18,165 nt of DNA, from the NCBI GenBank assembly GCA_964463485.1, contig CAYXDO010000202.1, positions 1 through 18,165 on the forward strand, read 5' to 3'. Both the position numbers and the translations under genes were made by a program. Positions 7,082 through 14,604 of the stretch are shown here, in pieces. The notes beneath the pieces were generated by a model, which ran no database searches, was not told the DNA's origin, and was given only the letters and a program-made list of their open reading frames with translations. Position 1 is the first letter of the stretch; the number at the start of each line of letters is the position of its first letter. This DNA is from CAYXDO01 sp964463485 (GTDB taxonomy: Bacteria > Myxococcota > Kuafuiibacteriia > Kuafuiibacteriales > Kuafuiibacteriaceae).

Positions 7082-7333
7082 GCGTCGGGTTCGCTCGCTC
7101 GCCAACCGGTGGGTCTCGAGTCCTTCATGACGGACCTCGACGAGGCGTCGGACGCGCTGCCGCTCCAGGGCTTGACGAAGCGGATCATGAAGGACCTCGA
7201 CGAGCCCAGGACCTCGACCACGCCTTAGCCAGCCAGCTAGCAAAATTTAGCTTGCCCGACGCTGGCACGACGCGCGCTTCATGGGCTCAGATCACGCAAG
7301 CTCGCGAACACACCTGCCCAAGCCTTTTTTTGC

Positions 7334-8254
7334 TCAAGCCTTTTCGTAAGGGACCCCGAGCGCCGCCGGGCTTCGAGCCCGTCCCATCAATCCCGCGACC
7401 GCCACGATGGTGAGCACGTAGGGCAGCGTCGACACGACCTGGCTCGGCACGGCGACGCCCGAACGTTCGAGCGCCGCCCCCAACGCGCCCGAAGCTCCGA
7501 ACAGCAGGCACGCCAAGGTCGCACTCACGGGTCGCCAGCGGCCGCACACCACCGCAGCCATCGCGATGTATCCTTTGCCGGCCGACATTCCGTGCAGGAA
7601 CTGGCCGATGTTGAAGACCAGCCACGCGCCCCCGATCCCGGTGAGCGCGCCGGAAATCATCACACCCGCGTACCGCATCCGTTCGACCGAGACGCCGGCG
7701 GTGTCCGAGGCGGCCGGATTCTCACCCGTCGCCCGAAGCCTCAGGCCAAAACGTGTTCTCTCTTCGAGCATCCAAACCAGCGGGATGAGTATCAAAGTCA
7801 GGACGACGAGCGGGTGGCCGAAGAGAGTATCGAGCAAGTCACCGAACCCACCCCCGAGCCCGAACGAGAGTTTGGGTAGGAGTGGAATTTGCCTGGACGC
7901 CGCGCCCTTCCAGGTCAGGTGCATGCCATACTCGGTCGCTCCGGCCGCGAAGATGTTGATCGCGAGCCCCGAGATGATTTGGTCCACCTTCACGGTGACC
8001 GACAAGAACGCGTGGAGCGCACCGACGAGCGTGCCCGCGAGGACACCCGCCACCAAACCCACGAAGGCGTTGCCGGTCGCGAACGAGAACACCGCGGTCG
8101 CAAAAGCAGAAGTCAGCAGGATCCCTTCGAGCGCGATGTTCACTACACCAGCTCGCTCCGAGGTCGTGCCGCCCAAGGCCGCCAGCACGAACGGAACCGA
8201 GACCAGGATCGTCTGGGTGAGGAGCAGGAGCGCTTGATCCATCGCGGAGAACAA
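7334..8254 (-). CDS. ABC transporter permease, nucleoside/simple-sugar (BMP) type
   Basis: A 306-residue membrane protein of the branched-chain/sugar permease superfamily, closest by eye to the second permease (YufQ/NupQ-like) of bacterial nucleoside uptake systems. Typical stretches are TSERAGVVNIALEGILL near the N-terminus, ALHAFLSVTVKVDQIISGLAINI in the middle, LRATGENPAASDTAGVSV in the cytoplasmic coupling loop, and SGALTGIGGAWLVF. About eight hydrophobic segments are visible. The start is TTG at 8254 with AGGTG about 8 nt upstream; an ATG at residue 5 is the alternative. In these systems the gene normally sits with a lipoprotein binding protein, an ATPase and a first permease, none of which is in this window, so it is either the last gene of a dispersed system or an orphan. 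Confidence 0.85.
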   Translation of the reverse strand: MFSAMDQALLLLTQTILVSVPFVLAALGGTTSERAGVVNIALEGILLTSAFATAVFSFATGNAFVGLVAGVLAGTLVGALHAFLSVTVKVDQIISGLAINIFAAGATEYGMHLTWKGAASRQIPLLPKLSFGLGGGFGDLLDTLFGHPLVVLTLILIPLVWMLEERTRFGLRLRATGENPAASDTAGVSVERMRYAGVMISGALTGIGGAWLVFNIGQFLHGMSAGKGYIAMAAVVCGRWRPVSATLACLLFGASGALGAALERSGVAVPSQVVSTLPYVLTIVAVAGLMGRARSPAALGVPYEKA

Positions 8255-8350
8255 ACGCGTATCACCTGGGCGGCGCGGTGTTAACAGGCGCTGCCAAAAC
8301 AGACTTTGCGTCCGATTGCCGCGGCAGGTTCTGGGTGTTAGCGGCCGAGC

Positions 8351-9664
8351 ATGACCGCCGAGGTCCCGACCGAAGCCCCCTCCGATCCCAAGCCCGATCC
8401 CAAGCCCGGTCCCAAGGCCGACCCCGAGGCCGACCCCAAGGCCGAGCCCGTGTTGATCGGCAAGCCGCCCGAGAACCTCCCGAAGCTCGGCGCCGGGCCG
8501 GCGACACGTAGGCCCCGCTCGGCGGCGGTGACCGTGGAAGAAGTCGACCTGCGCAAAACGGCCGACCGCAAGCTGTTCCTAGGCATGGTCGAGCCGATCT
8601 ATCGCGGCGACCCGAACTTCATCATGCCCCTGTGGATGGAGCGCATGGCCTACCTCGACCCGGGCCACAACCCAGCGTTCAAAGACCTCGAGGTTCGCGC
8701 GATGGTGGCCAAGAAGGCGGGCAAGGTCGTCGGCCGCATCACCGCCCACCTCGATCACGCCTACGACCGAATTCACGAGACGCGAGCTGGGTGGTTCGGG
8801 TTCTTCGAGTCGATCGACGACGAGGCGGTCGCGCACGCGCTCTTCGACGAGGCTACGTCTTGGCTCGTGAAAAAGGGGGCGAAGGACTGCATCGGGCCGA
8901 TGAACTTCAACACCAATGGCCAGTGTGGATTGCTCGTCTCGAACTTCGATCGGCCGGCGGTGATCGAGATGACCTACAACCCGCCTTACTACGAGAAGCT
9001 GATCACGAGCTTTGGTTTCGCCAAGGCCAAGGACCTCTACGCTTGGTGGATCGACATCTCGAAGGGCACGGAGAATCCAAAGGTCGCGCGCATCGCCAAG
9101 GTGGCTGAGCGCGTAAGGAAGCGTGAGGGCGTGACGCTTCGAACTTTGCGGAAGAGCGACTTTCAGGCGGAGGTCGCGTTGCTGTTCGAGCTCTACAACC
9201 AAGCCTGGGAGAAGAACTGGGGCTTCGTGCCTACGGAGCGCGCTCAATTCGAGCAGATCGCCAAGGATCTGAAGCCGATCTTCAGGGAGGAGCTCGCGCT
9301 GGTGGTGGAGCTGAATGGCAAGCCGGTGGGTTTCGCGCTGACGCTGCCGAACGTGAACGAGGTGATGCCGAAAAACGGGAGGCTCTTTCCGTTCGGGTGG
9401 GTCGGCGTGGCCAAGCTCGCGCTGGGGCTGACCACGCCCAAACACGCGCGGCTCATGGTGCTGGGGATGTTGCCGGCCTACCGAAAGCGCGGCCTCGAGT
9501 CGCTGCTCTTCTTGGAGACGGCGCTCCGCGCAAAGGCGATCGGCGTCGACTCCGGCGAGATCAGCTGGACGCTCGAGGACAACCACCTGATCAACCGAGC
9601 GATCGAGTCGATGGACGGCAAGCTCGACCGCACGTATCGGCTGTTTGGCCTCGATTTGACGTGA
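8351..9664 (+). CDS. GNAT-like N-acetyltransferase family protein (YghO-like)
   Basis: A 437-residue soluble protein. After a low-complexity Pro/Lys/Asp/Glu N-terminus (about 10-35) comes a conserved body: VDLRKTADRKLFLGMVEPIY, DPNFIMPLW, AKKAGKVVGRITAHLDHAYD, a GWFGFFESIDD motif and GPMNFNTNGQCGLLV. The second half has an acyl-CoA acetyltransferase-like pattern (LVVELNGKPVGFALTLPNVNE, then MVLGMLPAYRKRGLESLLF, which resembles the GNAT CoA-binding segment). This matches the widespread uncharacterised family that includes E. coli YghO; the substrate is unknown. The ATG at 8351 is 96 bp from the divergent permease start; no strong ribosome site is seen. The TPR and exonuclease genes follow after 50 bp on the same strand. 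Confidence 0.8.
   Translation: MTAEVPTEAPSDPKPDPKPGPKADPEADPKAEPVLIGKPPENLPKLGAGPATRRPRSAAVTVEEVDLRKTADRKLFLGMVEPIYRGDPNFIMPLWMERMAYLDPGHNPAFKDLEVRAMVAKKAGKVVGRITAHLDHAYDRIHETRAGWFGFFESIDDEAVAHALFDEATSWLVKKGAKDCIGPMNFNTNGQCGLLVSNFDRPAVIEMTYNPPYYEKLITSFGFAKAKDLYAWWIDISKGTENPKVARIAKVAERVRKREGVTLRTLRKSDFQAEVALLFELYNQAWEKNWGFVPTERAQFEQIAKDLKPIFREELALVVELNGKPVGFALTLPNVNEVMPKNGRLFPFGWVGVAKLALGLTTPKHARLMVLGMLPAYRKRGLESLLFLETALRAKAIGVDSGEISWTLEDNHLINRAIESMDGKLDRTYRLFGLDLT
8384..8443 (+). repeat. Five 12-bp tandem repeats encoding DPKP-type units
   Basis: Five diverged copies of GATCCCAAGCCC in frame within the acetyltransferase gene, giving DPKP, DPKP, GPKA, DPEA, DPKA. The unit length is a multiple of three, so copy-number change would only lengthen or shorten the N-terminal linker. 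Confidence 0.85.
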
Positions 9665-9714
9665 GCTTTGCGCTTTCAGCTTTCCGCGAAATGTCATAAA
9701 GTCTCCCACATCTC

Positions 9715-10140
9715 GTGACGAATCGTGATTCCAACGCGGGGCCTGCCGCGCGCTCATCTGTCGGTCGCGCGGACGATGCCGACGTCTTGGTGGCCGGCGC
9801 GTCCGAAGCGTTGGCCAAGCGTTCGCCGGAGACCGCGATCGCGCTGCTCGAGGGCGCCGTGCGGATCGATCCGGGAAATGGGCGAGCCTACTGGCTCTTG
9901 GGCACGGCTCGCAGGGAGCTTGGGCAGGTGCCCCTGGCGATCGAGGCGTACGAGCGAGCGATCTCGTTGGACGAGGAGAACGAAGTCATTCCCGTCGAGC
10001 TCGTGGAGCTCTATGCGGCCGAAGGTCAGGCGGACCGGGGTCGTGCGCTTGCCACCTGGCTCCTGAGCACGACCGAGTCCCCCGCGCTCCGGCGCCGCGT
10101 CGAGGCCGCGCTCCGAGCGCTCGAAGGAGCGACCCATTGA
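9715..10140 (+). CDS. TPR-repeat protein
   Basis: A 141-residue soluble protein with at least two tetratricopeptide repeats: ALAKRSPETAIALLEGAVRI, then AYWLLGTARRELGQVPLAIE followed by AYERAISLDE, and a weaker third helix pair. It starts with GTG at 9715; no better start is available. Its stop overlaps the start of the exonuclease gene by 4 bp (TTGA), so the two are translationally coupled. TPRs mediate protein-protein contacts, so it may be an adaptor for the exonuclease, but this is inferred only from position. Confidence 0.75.
   Translation: MTNRDSNAGPAARSSVGRADDADVLVAGASEALAKRSPETAIALLEGAVRIDPGNGRAYWLLGTARRELGQVPLAIEAYERAISLDEENEVIPVELVELYAAEGQADRGRALATWLLSTTESPALRRRVEAALRALEGATH
10124..10129 (+). 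promoter_or_regulatory. Ribosome binding site fixing the TTG start of the exonuclease
   Basis: AAGGAG lies 7 nt before the TTG at 10137, inside the end of the TPR gene. It supports the unusual TTG start and the 4-bp coupling overlap. Confidence 0.75.
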
Positions 10141-12377
10141 GCCGCATAGGTCACCGTCAGCCTCAGCTGACTCCGTCCGTCGACCTGTCGCGGACCGAGG
10201 CGCCCGCCCAAGCTCGGGGCAGCGCCCCGGTGACGACTCCTCCGCTCCCGCAGCTCGTTGGAGCACAAAAGAAGAGCGAGCCCAAGGCCTCCGCGGTCGT
10301 GCCTCAAGCGAGCTTGCTCGCAACCAAGACCAAGCTCTCGGAGGTCTCCGAGCGCCTTCAAGGCTCGAGTGATCCGGTGCTACGAGCCGCCGGAGAGGCC
10401 GCCAAAGCGGTGCAGGGCATGCTCTTGGTGCCTCGGCCGGTGAGGATCGACCTAGCCGACAAGCCGAATCGACCGAGCTCGATGGAAGGGACGATTCGGC
10501 GAGAAATCAAGGGCGCCATCGGCCAAGAGACGCTCAAAGTCACTTTCGTACCGTTCGACAAGTCGCTCGGGTCGTTCCCCATTCCCCCGGAAGCTGCCGA
10601 GGGCATCACGAGCCACGCCAAGGTGAGTCTGCGGCAAACGCGGCAGCCCGACGGAACCTCGACCTACGCCATTCATCCGGATCCTGATTCCATCGCAACT
10701 CACTTCATCGCGGACGTGGTCGAGGAGAACGGCCAGACCTTCGCGATCGGGCGCGGCCTTTTGACGCCGCATCAGCGAATTCCGCTGAAAGACGCCGAGA
10801 CTCTCGTGGGCCAAGCGATCGTCGCGCGCGTCTCGGACGGGCCGAGCGGTCCGCGGGCCACGGTCGAGCGGCCGCTCGGAGACGCCAAGGGTCCCGAGGC
10901 CAAATTCATTCAGATCGCCATCGAGTCCGGAGCAGAGATTGGATTCTCTCCCGGAGTCATGGCCGAGGTGAAGGAGCTTCAGCGGAACCCGCGAATCACC
11001 GGCACCGACCTCACTCACCTGCCTTTCATCACGATCGACAACGACGACTCCAGGGACCTCGACCAGGCCATGTGTATCCAGAAGCGGCCAGGTGGCGGGT
11101 ACACGGTCAACTACGCGATCGCGGACGTCTCTCATTTCATTCAGCCCGGCTCTCGACTGGACAAGACAGCGGCTCGCCGATCGTCCACCGCCTACCCTCC
11201 GGGAATGAGTCTGCCCATGTTCCCTCGGGAGATTTCGGAAGGGTTCGTATCGCTGCTCCCAGACGGCCCGCGGCGCGCCTTCGTCGTTTCCGTCGACCTC
11301 GACGCGAGCATGAAGATCGAAGGGGAGCCTAAATTCCAGCGAGGTGTGATTCAGAATCACGGAAAGCTGGCGTACAACGGCGTCCAGAAGTTCTTCGATG
11401 ACGGCGCCAAGAGTACGACGGACAACGCCGGCTACGTGGAAGGGTTGCGCTTGCTGAAGACGGTGGGTGTCGGACTCGTCGAGAATTCCAAGAAGCGTGG
11501 CGTCGTGCCGAGCCCGGATTTGGAGTCGAGAGTTTCCGTCAAGGACGGAAAAGTCTCCCTGCAGCGCCGAGGCCGAAACGAAGTCGAAAAGTGGAACGAG
11601 CAAATCTCGCTGCTCGTCAACTCGGTGGTCGGTCGCAAGATTCAGTCGGCCGGCGTACAGAGCCTTCACCGTACTCACCGGGAGCCCGAACCCTCGCGTC
11701 TGGCAGCGTTCGACGCGCAAGCGGCAGCGCTCGGTATGCCGAGAAAGCCCGGCGAGAAGATGAATGAGTATGCCGAGCGGCTCGATCCGAGTGACCCGAA
11801 GACGCTCGCGATTCAGCGAATGCTGACGCGCATTCATCCTGCGGCCAAATACAGCCAAGAAGCCGTTGGTCACGCCGCGCTGAAGCTCGACGCGTACGAC
11901 CACTTCACCGCGCCGTTGCGTCGCTATACGGACATCGTCGTGCATCGCGTGCTCGCCGCGCTGGTCGAAGGAACCCCCGTCCCGTATCAGGGCCGCGAGG
12001 CGTCGAGGCTCGACAGCGTGATCAACCGGACGTCTTTCGCCAAGTCTCGGGATGGAGCGATCTCGGACAAGACCCTCGCGTTCGCGACCGAGCAGGCGCT
12101 CTCGGAGCGGCTCGGGCAGCCCCTCAGCGGAGTCATCGTGGACACCGACCCGCGAGGCTTCGTCGTGGCGCTGTCCGATCCGAGCTTCGACGTCAGAGTG
12201 AGTACGTCGTCGTTGAATCGAGCGTCGGGGAACGGAAATCACGTCCTCGGAGACAGCGGCGTCGAGCTGTCCGGACCGACCGGAACGTTCCGGCGCGGAA
12301 CGGAGATTCAGGTGGTCGCGAGGAAAGGTGAAGACGGCCGAATCGAGGTCGTTCCTTCGACGGTCGCCGGGCAGTAG
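10137..12377 (+). CDS. RNase II/RNase R family 3'-5' exoribonuclease
   Basis: A 746-residue RNB-domain protein expected to degrade RNA processively from the 3' end in the cytoplasm. Residues 1-100 are a poorly conserved linker, about 115-260 is a cold-shock/OB-like part, and the RNB domain spans about 290-640. The metal-binding stretch is LPFITID301-x5-D307-L-D309-Q310, in which the fourth acidic position of E. coli RNase II (D210) is glutamine; the DLDQA version is known in an actinobacterial/Deinococcus-type subgroup. The other hallmark, YDHFTAPLRRYTDIVVHRV, is at 587-605. The C-terminus (about 655-746) looks like an S1 domain. The start is TTG with a good AAGGAG. Its 3' end overlaps the convergent gene at 12308 by 70 bp. 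Calling it RNase R rather than RNase II is not justified from sequence alone. Confidence 0.88.
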   Translation: MSRIGHRQPQLTPSVDLSRTEAPAQARGSAPVTTPPLPQLVGAQKKSEPKASAVVPQASLLATKTKLSEVSERLQGSSDPVLRAAGEAAKAVQGMLLVPRPVRIDLADKPNRPSSMEGTIRREIKGAIGQETLKVTFVPFDKSLGSFPIPPEAAEGITSHAKVSLRQTRQPDGTSTYAIHPDPDSIATHFIADVVEENGQTFAIGRGLLTPHQRIPLKDAETLVGQAIVARVSDGPSGPRATVERPLGDAKGPEAKFIQIAIESGAEIGFSPGVMAEVKELQRNPRITGTDLTHLPFITIDNDDSRDLDQAMCIQKRPGGGYTVNYAIADVSHFIQPGSRLDKTAARRSSTAYPPGMSLPMFPREISEGFVSLLPDGPRRAFVVSVDLDASMKIEGEPKFQRGVIQNHGKLAYNGVQKFFDDGAKSTTDNAGYVEGLRLLKTVGVGLVENSKKRGVVPSPDLESRVSVKDGKVSLQRRGRNEVEKWNEQISLLVNSVVGRKIQSAGVQSLHRTHREPEPSRLAAFDAQAAALGMPRKPGEKMNEYAERLDPSDPKTLAIQRMLTRIHPAAKYSQEAVGHAALKLDAYDHFTAPLRRYTDIVVHRVLAALVEGTPVPYQGREASRLDSVINRTSFAKSRDGAISDKTLAFATEQALSERLGQPLSGVIVDTDPRGFVVALSDPSFDVRVSTSSLNRASGNGNHVLGDSGVELSGPTGTFRRGTEIQVVARKGEDGRIEVVPSTVAGQ

Positions 12378-13045
12378 GGCCGCGCGGCAGACCTCGCCGT
12401 CGGCTGCCGTTTGGTGCCCAGAAAGAGACGATGCTCGGTGCGCGCGAGGGGCACGAGTCTCGCTTCGGTCGCAAATCCGGCGGAGCTCATTCGATCCTCG
12501 AACTCGGCATCTTCTACTGCCGACCAGACCCCCAACACGCCTGGGTCAGAAAGCGCGCCGTAGAGCGCGCTGAGGCCTTCGAACGAGTAGAGGCGCTCGT
12601 TGACGGCTTGCACCAGCGGGCTCGGGCCATTGTCTACATCGAGGAGTATGGCGGCGAACGGCCCTCTCTCGAGCGCCGTCGCGACGTCCCCGGCCACCAC
12701 CTCGAGCCGCTCGTCGAGCCCGTCGGGCCACAGCGTTGAAAGGTGAGTCTGATTCCAGGAGATGACTTCGGGTGAGACTTCGGCGACGATGACTTCGGCG
12801 GTTCGGGGCAGGACTCGGAGGGCCGCTCTCGCGGTAAAGCCGAAGCCGAGTCCTCCAATCAGGATTCTGACGTCGAGGGACGGAAGGATCGCGAGGGTCT
12901 CGGTGGCGAGCGAGTCTTCGGAGCGATGCTCGCGACTGGTCATGAGCTCGTAGCCGTCCGCGCGCAGCGTAAAGACTCCGTCGCGCTCGTGGAGCATCAG
13001 CTCGACGCCGCCGGGAGCGACCGCTCTCGCAAGCTCCAAGCTCAC
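12308..13045 (-). CDS. Spermidine synthase-like / SAM-fold methyltransferase protein
   Basis: A 245-residue protein of the spermidine synthase-like Rossmann family. The glycine-rich nucleotide loop is ILIGGLGFGFTARAAL (61-76), followed by an acidic residue at the end of strand 2 (E89 in VAEVSPEVISW), D120 in VVAGDV and D136 in ILLDVDNGPS. It may be an aminopropyl- or methyltransferase; the substrate cannot be told. The start chosen is GTG at 13045, which forms a GTGA overlap with the stop of the hydroxylase gene, rather than the longer frame to 13198, whose extra residues are a shadow of that gene. The last 70 bp overlap the exonuclease gene on the other strand, so the natural C-terminus may lie before the final 15-20 residues that look unconserved. 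Confidence 0.8.
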   Translation of the reverse strand: MSLELARAVAPGGVELMLHERDGVFTLRADGYELMTSREHRSEDSLATETLAILPSLDVRILIGGLGFGFTARAALRVLPRTAEVIVAEVSPEVISWNQTHLSTLWPDGLDERLEVVAGDVATALERGPFAAILLDVDNGPSPLVQAVNERLYSFEGLSALYGALSDPGVLGVWSAVEDAEFEDRMSSAGFATEARLVPLARTEHRLFLGTKRQPTARSAARPYCPATVEGTTSIRPSSPFLATT

Positions 13046-13725
13046 TCCTCGTCCTTGCCGAGGAGGTTCCTCGCGGTCGCGGAGGTTGCCACTTTGGCCT
13101 TGTCGGGCGCAGTCCTCATGATTCGGTCGCCGCTCAGCATGGTGACTCCGTACCAATAGGCCTCGTTCTTGAAGTGGTGGAGTCGATGATTTCGCCACAG
13201 CCTCTGGTAGTTCCAGGACCGCGGTTTATATCTCGTGTGGACCAGCAAATGAACCCACTCGTAGTGCAGCGACAAGGCGAAAAAAATCGACAGAAACGTC
13301 AGCCCCCAAGCGAGAGTGGGCGCGATCCACAGGGCGATCACCGGCAACGCGGGCAGGCCAATGAACACATGCAGCGGGATGAATACGAGCTCCAGACGCC
13401 AGGGGTCTTCGTGGTGGAGGCGGTGAATCTTCGCGACGGGGAGGTCGAGCGTGCGGCTCGCGAGCTTCTTGGGTTTGAAGTGCAGAACGAAGACGTGAAT
13501 CAGCCACTCCAGAGTGGGCCAAGAGGCGACGACGACCAACACGATCACCCCGTCGATCCAATTCCATTCGGGTCGGGTGAGTCGGGCGGCGGCCGATCCG
13601 ACCCACGCGAGGCCGAGCAGCCGGGGGCTCCAGTGGCCGAAGAAGTACCGCGCGACGCCCGAGAGTGTGCTCGGGATGAGCTCGCCTCCTGCTTCGGAGC
13701 GGTCTTCGTCGGCCGAGTGGGTCAC
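13042..13725 (-). CDS. Fatty acid hydroxylase / sterol desaturase family membrane protein
   Basis: A 227-residue integral membrane protein with the eight-histidine di-iron pattern of the fatty acid hydroxylase superfamily: H77 and H82 (HVFVLH), HRLHH at 101-105, H154/H159/H163, and HRLHH at 180-184. About four hydrophobic segments surround the motifs, which face the cytoplasm in this family. The expected reaction is O2-dependent hydroxylation or desaturation of a lipid; the substrate is unknown. The GTG start at 13725 overlaps the stop of the Nudix gene (GTGA), and its own stop overlaps the next start the same way, so three genes form one coupled operon. Confidence 0.87.
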   Translation of the reverse strand: MTHSADEDRSEAGGELIPSTLSGVARYFFGHWSPRLLGLAWVGSAAARLTRPEWNWIDGVIVLVVVASWPTLEWLIHVFVLHFKPKKLASRTLDLPVAKIHRLHHEDPWRLELVFIPLHVFIGLPALPVIALWIAPTLAWGLTFLSIFFALSLHYEWVHLLVHTRYKPRSWNYQRLWRNHRLHHFKNEAYWYGVTMLSGDRIMRTAPDKAKVATSATARNLLGKDEE

Positions 13726-14471
13726 GACGTTGGGTGTCCCATGAAGCGAAAGACCTTGGCGGGTTTCGAAGTGGTGATGCGCCGGCCGGGAGCTGGAGCG
13801 ATGATTCCGTCGGTGGTCATGCGGAGAAATCTTCGGCGGAAATTGCCCGCGTCGTACGTCTGCCCCTTGATGACTTCGTGCACCGAGCGGAGCTCGGGGA
13901 TGGAGAAGGTGTCTGGGACGAGCTCGAACGCGATATCCGAGTAGTCGACCTTGGCTCGGATCCGGGCGAGGGCCTTTGCGAGGATCTCGGTGTGGTCGAA
14001 GGCGAGCTGAAGACTTCGGCCCTCGTCAGTCTCGCTCATGGAGTGCCACGCTGCGTCGCTGGCATCTCCGCCCGCGCGGACGAGGGGCGCAAGAGATGGC
14101 TTCACGAGCGCAAAATAGGCCACTGAAATCACGCGATAGCGGGGGTCGCGGCCAGCTCTTCCAAAAGTATAGAGTTGCTCCAGATAAACCGTCCCGGTGG
14201 CAAGGCCCGTCTCTTCCGCAAGCTCCCGAGCGGCCGCGGCGTCGACGTCCTCCCCCTGATCGTCGCTCGCGGGGCCAGAACGTACGAAGCCCCCGGGCAG
14301 CGCCCAGTACCCTTGAAAAGGAGGCTCCCCGCGGCGAACGAGCAGGACCTTGAGGTCGGCGTCTGAAATGGTGAAGACGACGAGGTCCACGGCGACAAAA
14401 GGTCTAGGGTATCTTAGGAGCCGGCGGAGGGACTCGTCGGCAAAAGCCGCCGCCTTCTTGGTTCGGGCCAC
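13722..14471 (-). CDS. NrtR-like Nudix hydrolase / transcriptional regulator
   Basis: A 249-residue protein with a Nudix domain (about 22-150) and a C-terminal winged-helix-like part (about 175-240, FSIPELRSVHEVIKGQTYDA then NFRRRFLRM), the layout of NrtR regulators of NAD metabolism that bind ADP-ribose-type ligands. The Nudix box reads GGFV at 60-63, then a 7-8 residue insertion, then E74-x7-REL-AEE-TGL (to 90), so the metal-binding glutamates are kept and hydrolysis is possible. The start chosen is GTG at 14471 with GGGGAGAG just upstream (14473-14480). The open frame extends to 14711, but the added residues are low in conserved character. No NAD gene is nearby; it probably autoregulates this operon. 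Confidence 0.82.
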   Translation of the reverse strand: MARTKKAAAFADESLRRLLRYPRPFVAVDLVVFTISDADLKVLLVRRGEPPFQGYWALPGGFVRSGPASDDQGEDVDAAAARELAEETGLATGTVYLEQLYTFGRAGRDPRYRVISVAYFALVKPSLAPLVRAGGDASDAAWHSMSETDEGRSLQLAFDHTEILAKALARIRAKVDYSDIAFELVPDTFSIPELRSVHEVIKGQTYDAGNFRRRFLRMTTDGIIAPAPGRRITTSKPAKVFRFMGHPTS

Positions 14472-14604
14472 GCTCTCCCCGTAACATGCGCGGCAGCTCT
14501 GGGCTACGGGCAGCTCGGGCATCGCGAAAGGCCGCGATGCTGATGGCGCAGTTGCCTCATGCTGCGGCCTGGAGCCGGATGGCCGGTCAGGGTAGCGTCC
14601 GGCG

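Larger units (their letters stand above)
7026..7333. other. Intergenic region with 20-bp direct repeat, no gene recognised
   Basis: Between the lipoprotein ATG and the permease stop I see no convincing gene. Besides the promoter it holds TCATGACGGACCTCGACGAG at 7126-7145 and a copy with one mismatch at 7186-7205, exactly 60 bp apart, plus a partial AGGACCTCGAC at 7208-7218. On the plus strand both copies fall in one open frame (FMTDLDE, IMKDLDE) ending at a TAG near 7228, which may be the relic of a coding repeat. A weak inverted repeat (AGCTA/TAGCT, 7235-7252) and a T-rich run near 7325 are present, but no clear terminator. Confidence 0.5.

Noticed and set aside
7055..7243. Minus-strand 62-codon frame in the permease-protease gap
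   Set aside because: It only reflects the 20-bp direct repeats (VEVLHD / VEVRHE), overlaps the promoter and lacks a ribosome site.
7235..7333. Possible terminator downstream of the permease (AGCTA/TAGCT repeat, T/A run)
   Set aside because: The stem is only 5 bp with an 8-nt loop, and the T/A run is not placed after it in the permease's direction.
8579..9757. Long minus-strand open frame of 392 codons opposite the acetyltransferase gene
   Set aside because: It is antisense to a gene with clear family motifs, is Arg/His/Leu-rich without domains, and is a typical high-GC shadow frame.
10452..12242. 596-codon minus-strand frame opposite the exonuclease
   Set aside because: It mirrors the exonuclease codons and shows no recognisable domain, while the plus strand has complete RNB motifs.
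13046..13198. N-terminal extension of the spermidine-synthase-like protein
   Set aside because: It lies wholly within the hydroxylase gene and lacks conserved character, and the GTGA junction gives a better start.
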